Shown here: piece by piece, positions 24,154 through 33,124 of the stretch | How the letters are laid out: every line of letters starts with the position of its first letter | Numbering within the stretch: position 1 is the stretch's first letter | From: Halomonas sp. LBP4 | GTDB lineage: Bacteria; Pseudomonadota; Gammaproteobacteria; Pseudomonadales; Halomonadaceae | DNA: 52,151 bases | Reading direction: 5' to 3' | Assembly (NCBI RefSeq): GCF_003202205.1 | Contig: NZ_PDOG01000001.1 | Location: 1,233,946 to 1,286,096, forward strand | The notes under the pieces: model-generated | Database searches by the model: none | What the model was told of the DNA's origin: nothing | Seen by the model: only the letters and a program-made list of their open reading frames with translations | Translations under genes and position numbers: made by a program

Positions 24154-25203
24154 CTACTCCGGCGAGGCGTGTCCGCTGGTGAGGATATGGTGCAGGCCAG
24201 CGCACTCCACCAGGGGATCCGCGCAGTTGACGACGATTTCCGAGCGGGCGAGCACATGGCTCTTGCCGGTGATGGTGTTCTCCACCACATGGCCGCCATT
24301 CTCTTCGCGAATACCGGTGAACTGGCCGATGAAGCCCGTCTCGCGCAGCGAGACGGTCTCCAGCTTGTCGCCGGGCTTGATGCTGCCCTCATGGTGCATC
24401 AGCGCCAGCCGCGCCGAGGTGCCGGTGCCGGTGGTGCTGCGGCAGATCACGCCGGGGTGCACGTAGGTGGTCGAGCGCGAGCGGTAGAAGTCGTCGGCCA
24501 CCTGCTCCACCGGCCCCATGAAGTGCAGGAAGGGCAGCGGCCCCACGTCGCCCAGGGTGTAGTGGGAGAAGCCGCGCTCGGCCTGGACCGCCTCGACGAT
24601 CCTGTGGGCACACGCCGCCAGGTCGCACTCCTCGTCGCGGGTCAGATGGAAGCCCAGCGCGGCGGCGTCCACCAGGGCATAGAAGCCACCGCTGTAGGCC
24701 ACCGAGTAGGTCACGTCGCCGATGGTCGGCACATGGATGCTGGCGTGGTAGGTGTCAATGTAGCTGGGCAGCCCCTCGCAGGTGATCGCCTCCACTACAC
24801 CGTCCTCCACCAGCGCCTCGATGTGCACCAGGCCCGCCGGCGACTCCAGCACGAAGCGCTGGCGCCCCTCCTGCTTGGGCACCAGGCCCAGCTCCAGCAC
24901 CGCCGTGGCGGTGCAGATGGTGTTGGAGCCGGAGTAGATGGGGTAGCCCATCACCTCCATGATGATGTAGCCCACCTGGGCCTCGGGGTGGCTGGGGGAC
25001 ACGAGCAGGTCCACCGACATCTCGGGAATGCCGTAGGGCTCGTGCAGCAGCAGCTTGCGCAGGCCGTCGGCGTCGTCGCGCAGGTAGTGCATCTGCTCCC
25101 TGACCGTGGCGCCGGGCAGCAGGTCGATGCCGCCCGTGACGATGCGGCTGACGTCGCCGCCGGCGTGGGTGTCCATCAGCTGGAAGACGAGTTTCTCCTT
25201 CAT
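24154..25203 (-). CDS. Proline-racemase-family epimerase/dehydratase with Ser/Thr dyad
   Basis: The 349-residue protein belongs to the proline racemase superfamily: an opening MDTHAGGDVSRIVTGG, then YPIYSGSNTICTATAVLELG, TYVHPGVICRSTTGTGTSARLALMH, and IVVNCADPLVE. The two catalytic acid/base positions normally hold Cys in MCGHGTIG and DRSPCGTGTSAR. Here they read Ser (YSGSNTI) and Thr (RSTTGTGTSAR), so it is not a classical proline racemase or 4-hydroxyproline epimerase. A hydroxyproline dehydratase or a less-studied subgroup is likely. Its start overlaps the stop of the MDR oxidoreductase gene by four bases. Confidence 0.85.
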   Translation of the reverse strand: MKEKLVFQLMDTHAGGDVSRIVTGGIDLLPGATVREQMHYLRDDADGLRKLLLHEPYGIPEMSVDLLVSPSHPEAQVGYIIMEVMGYPIYSGSNTICTATAVLELGLVPKQEGRQRFVLESPAGLVHIEALVEDGVVEAITCEGLPSYIDTYHASIHVPTIGDVTYSVAYSGGFYALVDAAALGFHLTRDEECDLAACAHRIVEAVQAERGFSHYTLGDVGPLPFLHFMGPVEQVADDFYRSRSTTYVHPGVICRSTTGTGTSARLALMHHEGSIKPGDKLETVSLRETGFIGQFTGIREENGGHVVENTITGKSHVLARSEIVVNCADPLVECAGLHHILTSGHASPE

Positions 25204-26384
25204 GCCTGTCCCTCGAGCGCGAAGGGAGCGCCATGCTCATCCCATTGGCTATCGGGAACGATCACGATCTTGCCCAGGTAGTTGCTGCCGCGGTTGACGA
25301 AATAACGCTCCGCTTCGTGCAGCTCGGAGAGCCTGAAGGCCGCGTGCAGCACCGGCTTCAGCTGCCCGCTGCGGATCCAGGCCACCAGCTGCTCGGCCTC
25401 TTCGCGGGTACCGTGGGAGACGCCGAAGATCTGTACCTGGTAGAGGTAGATGCGGGTCCACATGATCTCGCTGAGGTTGCCGCCGCTGGCCCCGGCGATG
25501 GAGAGCCTCGGGTAGCTGTCGCGGCGCCGCATGTCGAAGATCATGGTGTCGATGAAGCGGTCGGTCATCTCGCCGCCGACCAGGTCCATCACCGCCTCCA
25601 CAGGCGCGCCGCCGGTGGCATCACGCACCCGGTCGACGAAGGTCGGCAGGTCGCCACGGTCGATCACCGCCTCGGCGCCCAGCGCCAGCAATCCCTCGGC
25701 CTTGTCGGGCTGGCTCACGGCATAGGGAATCGCGCCGACGATGCGGCACAGCTGGATCAGCGCGGTGCCCACCCCGCCGCTGGCGCCGCTGACCAGCACC
25801 CGCTCGCCGGCCTTGACGCCGGCCGAGGTCATCATGTGGTAGGCGGTCTGGTAGGAGCACATGCCCATGGCCGCCAGTTCGGCGTCGGCGAGCTCGGGGT
25901 TGGGCACCTGATGGAACTGGTCCGACGGCACGGCGATGTACTCGGCGAAGCCGCCGTCGGCCCCGTGGCCGTAGTAGTCCGGCATCAGGTTGAGGTCGCG
26001 GCGGGCGTCCGGGTAGAGGTTGAAGTCCAGCAGCCCGCGCTCGCCGATGCGCGAGGCGTCCACTCCCTCGCCCACGGCGACCACGCGCCCGGCCACGTCG
26101 GCGCCCTGGATGCGCGGGAAGGTCAGGGTCGGCGCGCCGCCCATGGCGAAGGAGGTCACCTCGCCCTTGTCCTTCGTCGGGTAGAGGCCCTCGCGCGCCT
26201 TGCGGTCGGTGTTGTTCTTCGCCGTCGCCGTGACCTTCACCAGCACCTCGCCCGGCCCGGGCGTCGGGGTGGAGACGTCGTCACGGTAGACCAGCTTGTC
26301 GATGCCGCCATGCCCGGTCAGCAGCATGGCCGCCATGGTGGCCGGAACGTTCTCCGGAAGGGTATCGGATGCCACTTGTCTCAA
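25200..26384 (-). CDS. Zinc-type alcohol dehydrogenase/quinone-oxidoreductase (MDR) family protein
   Basis: The 394-residue MDR protein shows the N-terminal GroES-like domain (PTPGPGEVLVKVTATAKNNTDRKAREG), the FPRIQGADVAGRVVAVGEGVD segment, and an NAD(P)-binding Rossmann core VLVSGASGGVGTALIQLCRIVGA. The zinc-ligand Cys/Glu pattern of catalytic ADH is missing, which is closer to the quinone oxidoreductase branch. It is the upstream member of an overlapping two-gene unit with the proline-racemase-family enzyme, so it may reduce or oxidise a product of the same pathway. Confidence 0.8.
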   Translation of the reverse strand: MRQVASDTLPENVPATMAAMLLTGHGGIDKLVYRDDVSTPTPGPGEVLVKVTATAKNNTDRKAREGLYPTKDKGEVTSFAMGGAPTLTFPRIQGADVAGRVVAVGEGVDASRIGERGLLDFNLYPDARRDLNLMPDYYGHGADGGFAEYIAVPSDQFHQVPNPELADAELAAMGMCSYQTAYHMMTSAGVKAGERVLVSGASGGVGTALIQLCRIVGAIPYAVSQPDKAEGLLALGAEAVIDRGDLPTFVDRVRDATGGAPVEAVMDLVGGEMTDRFIDTMIFDMRRRDSYPRLSIAGASGGNLSEIMWTRIYLYQVQIFGVSHGTREEAEQLVAWIRSGQLKPVLHAAFRLSELHEAERYFVNRGSNYLGKIVIVPDSQWDEHGAPFALEGQA

Positions 26385-26614
26385 CCTCCTGGCATGGATG
26401 GACTTTCAGCCGTGGTCACAGAGAGGGGGTTCCCCTCAGTCGAGGATTGAAACACGATCGCGGCCGTACGGGACATGGTGAGCCGGAAGGATTCTTTCTG
26501 AATTTCACCGCAGTTGTGTGCCTTCTTCCTGCTCGGATTTCACCTGAACGCCGGCTCGCCTGGAGCGCACACAGGTGGACGCACCGATCCCGCACGAGGG
26601 AGGGGCATCGGGCT

Positions 26615-26635
26615 CTCCTCCCCCCGGGGGAGGAG
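26615..26635. repeat. GC-rich palindrome
   Basis: CTCCTCCCCC-C-GGGGGAGGAG, a palindrome with 10-bp arms, lies about 60 bases upstream of the MFS gene and within the otherwise gene-free 26385-26693 gap. It could be an operator for a regulator of the MFS or the divergent MDR gene, or a hairpin. Nothing else is visible in this gap. Confidence 0.4.
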
Positions 26636-26693
26636 TGACTCGCGAACGGATCGTGCGACAATCCTCCCTCGCCAACGACTCCATGGAGCGGAC

Positions 26694-27854
26694 ATGCTGG
26701 CCTTCGCGACCCGGCACCATCACCGGGTGACCCTGACCTACTTCCTCGCCTTCCTCGCCATCGGCATGAGCGGCGGCCTGCTGGGGCCGGCGCTGCCGCA
26801 CCTGGCGGAGATGACCGGCTCGAGCATGGGCCAGATCGCCATCCTGTTCACCGCCCGGGCACTGGGCAACATGCTCGGCTCGGTGGTCTCGGGAATGCTG
26901 GTGGACCGCTTCCCGGGCCATCGGGTGCTGATCGGCATGGCCCTGCTGATGGCGGCGGGACTCGCGGCGGTCCCCTTCAGCCAGGCCCTGGCGGTACTGA
27001 CGGCGGTGGTCTTCCTGCTCGGCTTCGCCGAGGTGTCGATCAATGCCGGCGCCAATACCCTGCTGCTGTGGACCCATGGCACGGCGTCGCCCCCCTGGAT
27101 CAGCGCCCTGCACTTCTGTTTCGGGCTCGGCAACATGCTGGTGCCGCTGGTGCTGGTGGCCGCCCTGGCGCTGACCGGGCACGTCGCCTGGGCCTTCTGG
27201 GCGGTGGCGCTCTACTGCCTGCTGCTGCTCAAGCCGCTGGCCGGACAGGCCAGCCCCCAGCCGGGGCGCAGCGATGGCGGGGAGCGACCGTCCCCCCCGC
27301 CCCGTGACAGCTGGCGGCTGGCGATCTTCCTGCTGATGTTCGGCCTCTACGTGGGCATGGAGATCACCTTCGCCGGCTGGATCACCGCCTACGCCACCCT
27401 GAGCGGCATGGCCCCGGGCGACGCGGCCCTGCTGGTGACGCTGTTCTGGCTGACGCTCTCCGCCGGGCGCCTGCTGGCGATCCCGCTGCTGCGGCGGTTC
27501 TCGCCCTGGCGCGTATTGCGCGGCTGCCTCGTGCTGGGGCTGGCCACCGCCCTGGGGCTGCACCTGGGCTGGCTGCCGCTGCCGGGGGTGGCGCTGCTGT
27601 TCGGACTCGCCGCCTCGGCGATCTTCCCCACCCTGTTCGGGCTCAGCAACCGGCTGATGGCGATGAACGGGCGCACCACCGGGCTGATCTTCCTCGCCGC
27701 GGGCAGCGGGGCCATGATCGTGCCGTCACTGACCGGCCCGCTGCTGGAGTGGGCCGGCACCCGGGCCTTCCCCCTGCTGCTCGCCGGCCTGGTGGGGCTA
27801 CTGATGCTGGGGCTGCTCGCCCTGCAGGCCCGGGTGAAGCGCGGGGCGCCATGA
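26694..27854 (+). CDS. MFS transporter
   Basis: The 386-residue protein has twelve hydrophobic segments with MFS features: YFLAFLAIGMSGGLLGPALPHL in TM1, SMGQIAILFTARALGNMLGS, a loop-2 GMLVDRFPGHRVL and FAEVSINAGANTLLLW with the substrate-path Asn/Asp pattern of FucP/glucose-type carriers. The midway loop is long and Pro-rich (GGERPSPPPRDSWR). The start ATG has GGAG six bases before it. The substrate may be a sugar but is unproven. It stands convergent to the DUF3422 gene. Confidence 0.82.
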   Translation: MLAFATRHHHRVTLTYFLAFLAIGMSGGLLGPALPHLAEMTGSSMGQIAILFTARALGNMLGSVVSGMLVDRFPGHRVLIGMALLMAAGLAAVPFSQALAVLTAVVFLLGFAEVSINAGANTLLLWTHGTASPPWISALHFCFGLGNMLVPLVLVAALALTGHVAWAFWAVALYCLLLLKPLAGQASPQPGRSDGGERPSPPPRDSWRLAIFLLMFGLYVGMEITFAGWITAYATLSGMAPGDAALLVTLFWLTLSAGRLLAIPLLRRFSPWRVLRGCLVLGLATALGLHLGWLPLPGVALLFGLAASAIFPTLFGLSNRLMAMNGRTTGLIFLAAGSGAMIVPSLTGPLLEWAGTRAFPLLLAGLVGLLMLGLLALQARVKRGAP

Positions 27855-27869
27855 TCGCCCGCCCCTCGC

Positions 27870-29105
27870 TCAGTGCTGCTTGACCCGCCAGATCCGCCAG
27901 GCCAGCAGGCCGACGATCAGGATGCCCAGCGGCCCCAGCACGGTGGCGGCGAGGCGCGGCTCGATCGGTATGCCGAGCGCATCGAGCCCTTCGAGGGACA
28001 GCTTGAACAGGCTGAAGATGTAGTAGCTGATGACGATGATCGACAGCCCCTCGACCGCCTTCTGGATCTTCAGCTGGCTGCTGGAGCGCTCGTTGAGGCT
28101 CTGCAGCATCGCCGAGTTCTGTTCCTCGATCTCCACCTGGGCGCGGGTCCGCAGCAGGTCGTTGAGCCGCGCGACGCTCTGAGCCAGGCTCTCCTGGCGC
28201 CGATTCACCGCCGCGCAGTAACGCACCGTGGGCAGGAAGCGTCGCATCAGGAAGGTGCCCAGGCGCTGGCAGTCCCCGACCCGCGTCTCGCGCAGCTCCT
28301 CGATGCGGGTGTAGACGATGCGCGCATAGGCCTCGGTGGCGCTGAAGCGCTGCCGGGAGCGGGCCCCGCTGCGCTCGAGGCGCGCCGACAGCAGCGAGAT
28401 GGCCGCCAGCAGCGGGCGCGGGCTCGCCTCCTGCTGGTCGGCGTTGTGGTCGGAGAGCTCGCCGAGCTCCATCTCGTAGTCCCGCAGCTCGGCGCCGAGC
28501 TCCTTGGCCAGCGGCAGCGCCAGCGAGGCCATCATGCGGTAGGTCTCGATCTCCAGCAGCCGCCGGGCCATGCGTCCCAGGCGGAAGTCGTTGAGCCCGC
28601 GATTGACGAGCAGCAGGCGGTTGACGCCGTTCGCGTCGAGCCTGAAGTCGCTCCAGACGGTGGCGTCGCCGCCGCCGATCCGCGAGCCGGCGGGGTCGCG
28701 GAAGCCGTAGGCCGCGGTGTCACCGCCCCAACGGGACTCCGACTCGGTCAGGATCAGGGTGGCGTTGATCAGCGCCGCGCGATGCGCCTCGGCGATGGCG
28801 GCCAGCCATGGCGGTGGCGGCGGCCAGGCCTCGCCATCCGCCGCCCGCGGCACCATCAGCGTGAGGGTGAAAAACTCCGTATGCCGCTCCCATTTCAGCA
28901 CCTGGCCATCGTCGAGGGTCAGGATGTCCTGGACGGCATCCGGCGTCAGCCGCGTTCCGGCCAGCTCACAGAGCCGCGGGACGATGCCGTCGCCGACGCC
29001 GTCGGTATCGAGAAAGGCGTAGTGGTACAGGTGGGCCGGCTCCACGAAGTAGATGGAGGGCCGGGCATGGAGCTCGTTGTGCAATCGCTCTCGCTGGGGG
29101 TGCAT
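27870..29105 (-). CDS. DUF3422-family membrane protein
   Basis: The 411-residue protein opens HPQRERLHNELHARPSIYF and continues with LYHYAFLDT, LKWERHTEFFTLTLMVPR, and DVIFKLN-like strands. A helical middle (DNRQESLAQSVARLNDLLRTRAQ-like) leads to two C-terminal membrane helices, GLSIIVISYYIFSLFKLSL and VLGPLGILIVGLLAWRIW. This pattern of a large soluble domain plus C-terminal membrane hairpin is typical of DUF3422. It resembles CorA in layout (soluble domain, then two helices), but no GMN motif is present. Function unknown. It neighbours a true CorA-type gene. Confidence 0.85.
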   Translation of the reverse strand: MHPQRERLHNELHARPSIYFVEPAHLYHYAFLDTDGVGDGIVPRLCELAGTRLTPDAVQDILTLDDGQVLKWERHTEFFTLTLMVPRAADGEAWPPPPPWLAAIAEAHRAALINATLILTESESRWGGDTAAYGFRDPAGSRIGGGDATVWSDFRLDANGVNRLLLVNRGLNDFRLGRMARRLLEIETYRMMASLALPLAKELGAELRDYEMELGELSDHNADQQEASPRPLLAAISLLSARLERSGARSRQRFSATEAYARIVYTRIEELRETRVGDCQRLGTFLMRRFLPTVRYCAAVNRRQESLAQSVARLNDLLRTRAQVEIEEQNSAMLQSLNERSSSQLKIQKAVEGLSIIVISYYIFSLFKLSLEGLDALGIPIEPRLAATVLGPLGILIVGLLAWRIWRVKQH

Positions 29106-29212
29106 GGTCGGGCCTGAAAAGGAGGTGGAGCCCCGAGATTAAGGGCTCGCGGCGGTCAGGCCAACCGCCCTGCGTCAACTCGCCTCGTTCCCGGTCACCG
29201 TCGCAGCCCCTT

Positions 29213-30181
29213 TTACAGCCACTTCTTGCGCCGGAACACCCAGAGCAGGCCGACGCCGATGACCAGCATCACGACCAGCACGATGAAATAGCCGTAGCGA
29301 TAGGCCAGCTCCGGCATGTGCGCGAAGTTCATGCCGTAGATGCCGGCCAGGAAGGTCAGCGGCACGAAGATGGCGGTGATCACCGTGAGGATGCGCATGG
29401 TGGTGTTGAGCTGGTGCGACGAGATCGAGAGGTAGCCGTCCACCAGGTCACCGCAGATGTCGTAGTACATCTGGGTCAGGCTGTGCAGCCGCTCGAAGCG
29501 CTCGAAAACGTCGTTGATGGCGTGCAGGGTCGCCGGGTTCTCGCGGGGCAGGTGGCGATAGTCGTAGGCGATCAGTTCCTGGGTGATGCCCTTGTGATAG
29601 TTGAACAGCCGGCGCATCTTCACCAGGCGCGACTTGTAGGCGACGATCCGGCGCATCAGGCGATCGTTGCCGGCCAGCTGCAGTTCGTCCTCCAGGTCGC
29701 TGATCTCGGTCTCGAACTCCAGCAGACTGTTCAGGTAGTAGCCGGCGGAGGCATACATGATCCGCAGCGCCACATGCTCGGGAGACTCCCGGAGCAGGGG
29801 GCCGCCGTCGTGGGCGAAGAGCCGCTCGATGCTCTCGGCACGGCCGGGATGCAGGCTGATCAAGTAGTCCTCGCCGAGGAAGAAGGCCATCTGCTGGGGC
29901 TCGTAGTTGAGCTGGGCGTCGAAGGAGGAGATGCCCCGGTAGATGATCAGGGTGTGGTTCTCGAACTCCTCGATCTTGGGCGGGTGACGCTCGCGGTGGG
30001 CATCGTCGATGGCCAGCGGATGACTGTCGAACTGCTCCAGCAGGCGCCGCTCCGTCTCCCGGGGCTCGCCCTGCAGGTCGATCCACAAGCGACTGCCGGC
30101 CTCCCGTCGCCAGCGTTCGATCAGGGCCTCGTCGCCCGGCAGGATCCGGCCGTCGGTGGTCGCCAGCAGGGTGCGGATCAT
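29213..30181 (-). CDS. CorA/ZntB-family divalent cation transporter
   Basis: The 322-residue protein has the CorA layout: a cytoplasmic domain (RLWIDLQGEP, HPPKIEEFENHTLIIYRGIS, EDYLISLHPG), a long helix with LVKMRRLFNYHKGITQELI, and two C-terminal membrane helices around the signature AGIYGMNFAHMPE. The YGMN signature forms the selectivity loop. The 'IYRGISSF..QLNYEP' part is closer to ZntB-like members. The ATG at 30181 has GGAGAG upstream, and a start at 30223 is less likely. It transports Mg2+, Zn2+ or Co2+; selectivity is not evident. Confidence 0.85.
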   Translation of the reverse strand: MIRTLLATTDGRILPGDEALIERWRREAGSRLWIDLQGEPRETERRLLEQFDSHPLAIDDAHRERHPPKIEEFENHTLIIYRGISSFDAQLNYEPQQMAFFLGEDYLISLHPGRAESIERLFAHDGGPLLRESPEHVALRIMYASAGYYLNSLLEFETEISDLEDELQLAGNDRLMRRIVAYKSRLVKMRRLFNYHKGITQELIAYDYRHLPRENPATLHAINDVFERFERLHSLTQMYYDICGDLVDGYLSISSHQLNTTMRILTVITAIFVPLTFLAGIYGMNFAHMPELAYRYGYFIVLVVMLVIGVGLLWVFRRKKWL

Positions 30182-30412
30182 GGTCTCTCCATCCGTTGAG
30201 GGTCTGCCACGACCATAGGCCAAGCCGGCGACGGCTGCACCCGACAGAGCGTCCCGCCAGGGTGACGTTCGTCAAACGGCCAAGAGTGGCCTGAACCGCC
30301 GAGCGGCGAGACGCCTCGGCGCGGGCTGCGCTACGCTTTGTCTATCGGCAGGGACCGACGTCGACTGCCGCGCTTTCATGCACCCGATTCAGGCAACGGG
30401 GAGAGGAGGTCG

Positions 30413-31309
30413 ATGAGTGAGCACGTCTCGCAGGTAATCGTGCCGGTGGACGGATCGCCGACGGCCACGGCGGCGGCACGCCATGCCAGCCTGCTGGCCC
30501 GGCTGCTGGATGCCCCGCTGCAGCTGCTGCACGTGATGCCGCTCCATCCGGCCGAGCTCAGCGACATTCCCGCCAATCGCCGGGTCGACACCGACCACGA
30601 CCGGGCACTGCGTCATGAGCAGGCCGCCACGGCCTTCGCCCTGGCCCGAGAGGCCATCGATCCCGCCCTGGCGCTCAGCCCCACCGAGGTGACGCTCGAG
30701 GACGCGACCTTCATCCGGCACCCCGAACGGGCCATCGTCAATCACGCCAGCCAGCATGCCGGCTGCCTGCTGGTGCTGGGTGCCCGACACCTGAGCAGCA
30801 TGGGCAAGTTCATGCAGGGTAGCGTCAGCAACGAGGTGGTGTACCGGGCCCGCTGCCCGGTGACCATCGTGCATGCCGATGCCAGCCTGCGCGAGGCGTC
30901 CCGTATCGGACGAGTGCTGCTGCCGGTGGATGGATCCGCGCACTGCTACAGGGCGGCCGGCCTGGCCGGTGACCTGGCGCGCAGCGCCGGGGTGCCAGTG
31001 GAGCTGATCTTCTGCCAACCGGGCGCCGGGCCGACAGACGACGATGGCGAGGAGGAGAGCCAGTCCGGGCGGGTCTTCCGGCTGGCCCGGGAGGCGTTGG
31101 GGGAGGTGCCGGCGGGCACCGAGGACGTGCTGCTGAACGAGGAGCGCTTCGCCGAGGCGATCGTCGCCCGGGCCCGGCATCACGCCGACGATGCCCCGAT
31201 GATCGTCATGGGGCGGCGGGGTCTCGGCAAGTGGCGGGGGGCACTGCTGGGCAGCATCAGCCAGCGGGTGATCGATCTGGCCCCCTGCCCGGTGAGCGTG
31301 ATGGTCTGA
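30413..31309 (+). CDS. Tandem universal stress protein (UspA domains x2)
   Basis: The 298-residue protein carries two UspA domains. Domain 1 (residues ~5-152) begins VSQVIVPVDGSPTATAAARHA and ends with CLLVLGARHLSSMGKFMQGSVSNEVVYRARCPV. Domain 2 begins IGRVLLPVDGSAHCYRAAGLA and ends APMIVMGRRGLGKWRGALLG. The second has the ATP-binding pattern G-2x-G-9x-G(S/T) (GRRGLGKWRGALLGSIS). An AGGAGGT site precedes the ATG. Such proteins aid survival under starvation, membrane or salt stress; regulation is not visible here. Confidence 0.9.
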   Translation: MSEHVSQVIVPVDGSPTATAAARHASLLARLLDAPLQLLHVMPLHPAELSDIPANRRVDTDHDRALRHEQAATAFALAREAIDPALALSPTEVTLEDATFIRHPERAIVNHASQHAGCLLVLGARHLSSMGKFMQGSVSNEVVYRARCPVTIVHADASLREASRIGRVLLPVDGSAHCYRAAGLAGDLARSAGVPVELIFCQPGAGPTDDDGEEESQSGRVFRLAREALGEVPAGTEDVLLNEERFAEAIVARARHHADDAPMIVMGRRGLGKWRGALLGSISQRVIDLAPCPVSVMV

Positions 31310-31362
31310 CGCGGCCGGCCCGGCGCCACGCCGCGCTGATCCACGACGCCATCAGCATCGCC

Positions 31363-33078
31363 TCAGGCCAGCCCGATGACATTACCGTCGGCGTCCAGAC
31401 CCATCGCCAGTGCCGCCGGCTCCCGCGGCAGGCCGGGCAGTGTCATGACCCGGCCACAGATGGCCACCACGAAACCGGCACCCGCCGACAGCTTCAGTTC
31501 ATGCACGCGCAGCAGGTGGCCGGTCACCAGGCCGCCGTCGGCCGGATCGTCCGAGAAGCTGAACTGGGTACGGGCGATGCACACCGGCAGGGTGCCGAAG
31601 CCCTGGTGGGTCAGCCGATCGAGCTGTGCCTGCGCCAGTGGCGCCAGCTCGATGTCCCGGGCGCCATAGAGCCGGGTCGCGATGGTACGCAGGGCCTGCT
31701 CGACGGGCAGGTCGTCCGGATAGAGCGGCGCCACCCCGGGCCCTACCGGTCCGGCGTCCAGCCGTTCCAGCACCCGGCGGGCCAGCGGCCGTGCTCCCTT
31801 GCCACCGCGGGCCCAGTGGTCGCTCACCGTCATGCTCACCCCCAGGCCCCGGCAGCAGTCAGCGAGCCGTGCACACTCGTCGGCGCTGTCCGAGGCCAGG
31901 GCATTGAGGGCCACCACCGGTTCGAGGCCGAAGGCGCGTGCCACCTCGACCTGGCGAACCAGGTTGCCCAGTCCTCGCTCCAGCGCCACGCGATCGGGTG
32001 TGTTCATGGCCTCGCGACTCGCGCCACCATGAAAACGCAGTGCCCGCAGGGTGCAGACGATCACCACCGCGTCGGGATAGATCCCCGACTGCCGCGACTT
32101 GATGTCGATGAACTTCTCCAGCCCCTGGTCGGCGCCGAAGCCTGCCTCGGTGACCACCACCTCACCCAGCGCCAGGGCGGCGCGGGTGGCCATCAGCGAA
32201 CTGCAGCCGTGGGCAATATTGGCAAAGGGCCCGCCATGGATCAGCACCGGGTTGTGCTCCAGGGTCTGCACCAGGTTGGGGGCCAGGGCATCGCGCAGCA
32301 GCACTGCCATGGCGCCGGCCGCCTGCAGGTCCGCCGCGGTGACCGGGGTGTCATCGGCGCGCCAGGCCACTACCATGCGCCCGAGCCGTCGCTGCAGGTC
32401 GGCCAGGTCCTCCGCCAGACAGAGGATCGCCATGACCTCGGAGGCGGCGGTGATATCGAAGCCGGTAGCGTGCCCGGCGCCGTTTCCCGGGCCAGTCGTC
32501 ACCCGGCGCAGGGAGCGGTCATTGAGGTCCACCACCCGCCGCCACACCACCCGCTCGGGGTCGATGCCCAGCGCGTTGCCCCAGTAGAGATGATTGTCGA
32601 TCAGCGCGGCCAGCAGGTTATGGGCCGCGGTCACCGCATGGAAGTCGCCGTTGAAGTGCAGGTTGATGGCCTCCATCGGCACCACCTGGGCACGACCGCC
32701 GCCGGCGGCACCGCCCTTCATGCCGAACACCGGCCCCTGGGAGGGTTCGCGCAGGCAAGCCAGCGAAGGCACGCCCAGCCGGTTGAGGGCATCCACCAGG
32801 CCCACGCAGGCGGTGGTCTTGCCCTCGCCGACGGGCGTGGGGGTGATCGCCGAGACCACCACCAGCCGGCCACGGGGCCGTGCCTTCAGCTCGTCGAGCA
32901 GTTCGAGGGACAGCTTGGCGCGATGCTGGCCGAAGGGCACCAGGTGCTCCGGCGTGAGGCCGAGGCGCGCCTTGGCCAGCGGGAGGATCGGTTCGAGCCG
33001 AACCCGACGGGCGATCTCGATGTCCGGAAGCGGGGTACCTGTGCCGGCTCCCTCGCCCCCGCCGGAGGTCTTGGGCAT
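31363..33078 (-). CDS. fhs: Formate--tetrahydrofolate ligase
   Basis: The 571-residue enzyme makes 10-formyl-THF from formate, THF and ATP. It has the P-loop TPTPVGEGKTT, REPSQGPVFGMKGGAAGGG, INLHFNGDFHAVTAAHNLL, WRRVVDLNDRSLR, and HGGPFANIAHGCSS, the canonical FTHFS signature sequence, plus TRLYGARDIEL near the end. The length is a little over the ~555 usual, due to a Gly-rich N-terminal stretch (TSGGGEGAGTGTP). It feeds one-carbon units to purine and fMet synthesis. The companion folD gene is not in the window. It is monocistronic, transcribed toward the USP gene. Confidence 0.95.
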   Translation of the reverse strand: MPKTSGGGEGAGTGTPLPDIEIARRVRLEPILPLAKARLGLTPEHLVPFGQHRAKLSLELLDELKARPRGRLVVVSAITPTPVGEGKTTACVGLVDALNRLGVPSLACLREPSQGPVFGMKGGAAGGGRAQVVPMEAINLHFNGDFHAVTAAHNLLAALIDNHLYWGNALGIDPERVVWRRVVDLNDRSLRRVTTGPGNGAGHATGFDITAASEVMAILCLAEDLADLQRRLGRMVVAWRADDTPVTAADLQAAGAMAVLLRDALAPNLVQTLEHNPVLIHGGPFANIAHGCSSLMATRAALALGEVVVTEAGFGADQGLEKFIDIKSRQSGIYPDAVVIVCTLRALRFHGGASREAMNTPDRVALERGLGNLVRQVEVARAFGLEPVVALNALASDSADECARLADCCRGLGVSMTVSDHWARGGKGARPLARRVLERLDAGPVGPGVAPLYPDDLPVEQALRTIATRLYGARDIELAPLAQAQLDRLTHQGFGTLPVCIARTQFSFSDDPADGGLVTGHLLRVHELKLSAGAGFVVAICGRVMTLPGLPREPAALAMGLDADGNVIGLA

Positions 33079-33124
33079 GCCTCACCTGCTGGCCGACGCC
33101 ATCGCCGGCGAATGTCGCATCACC

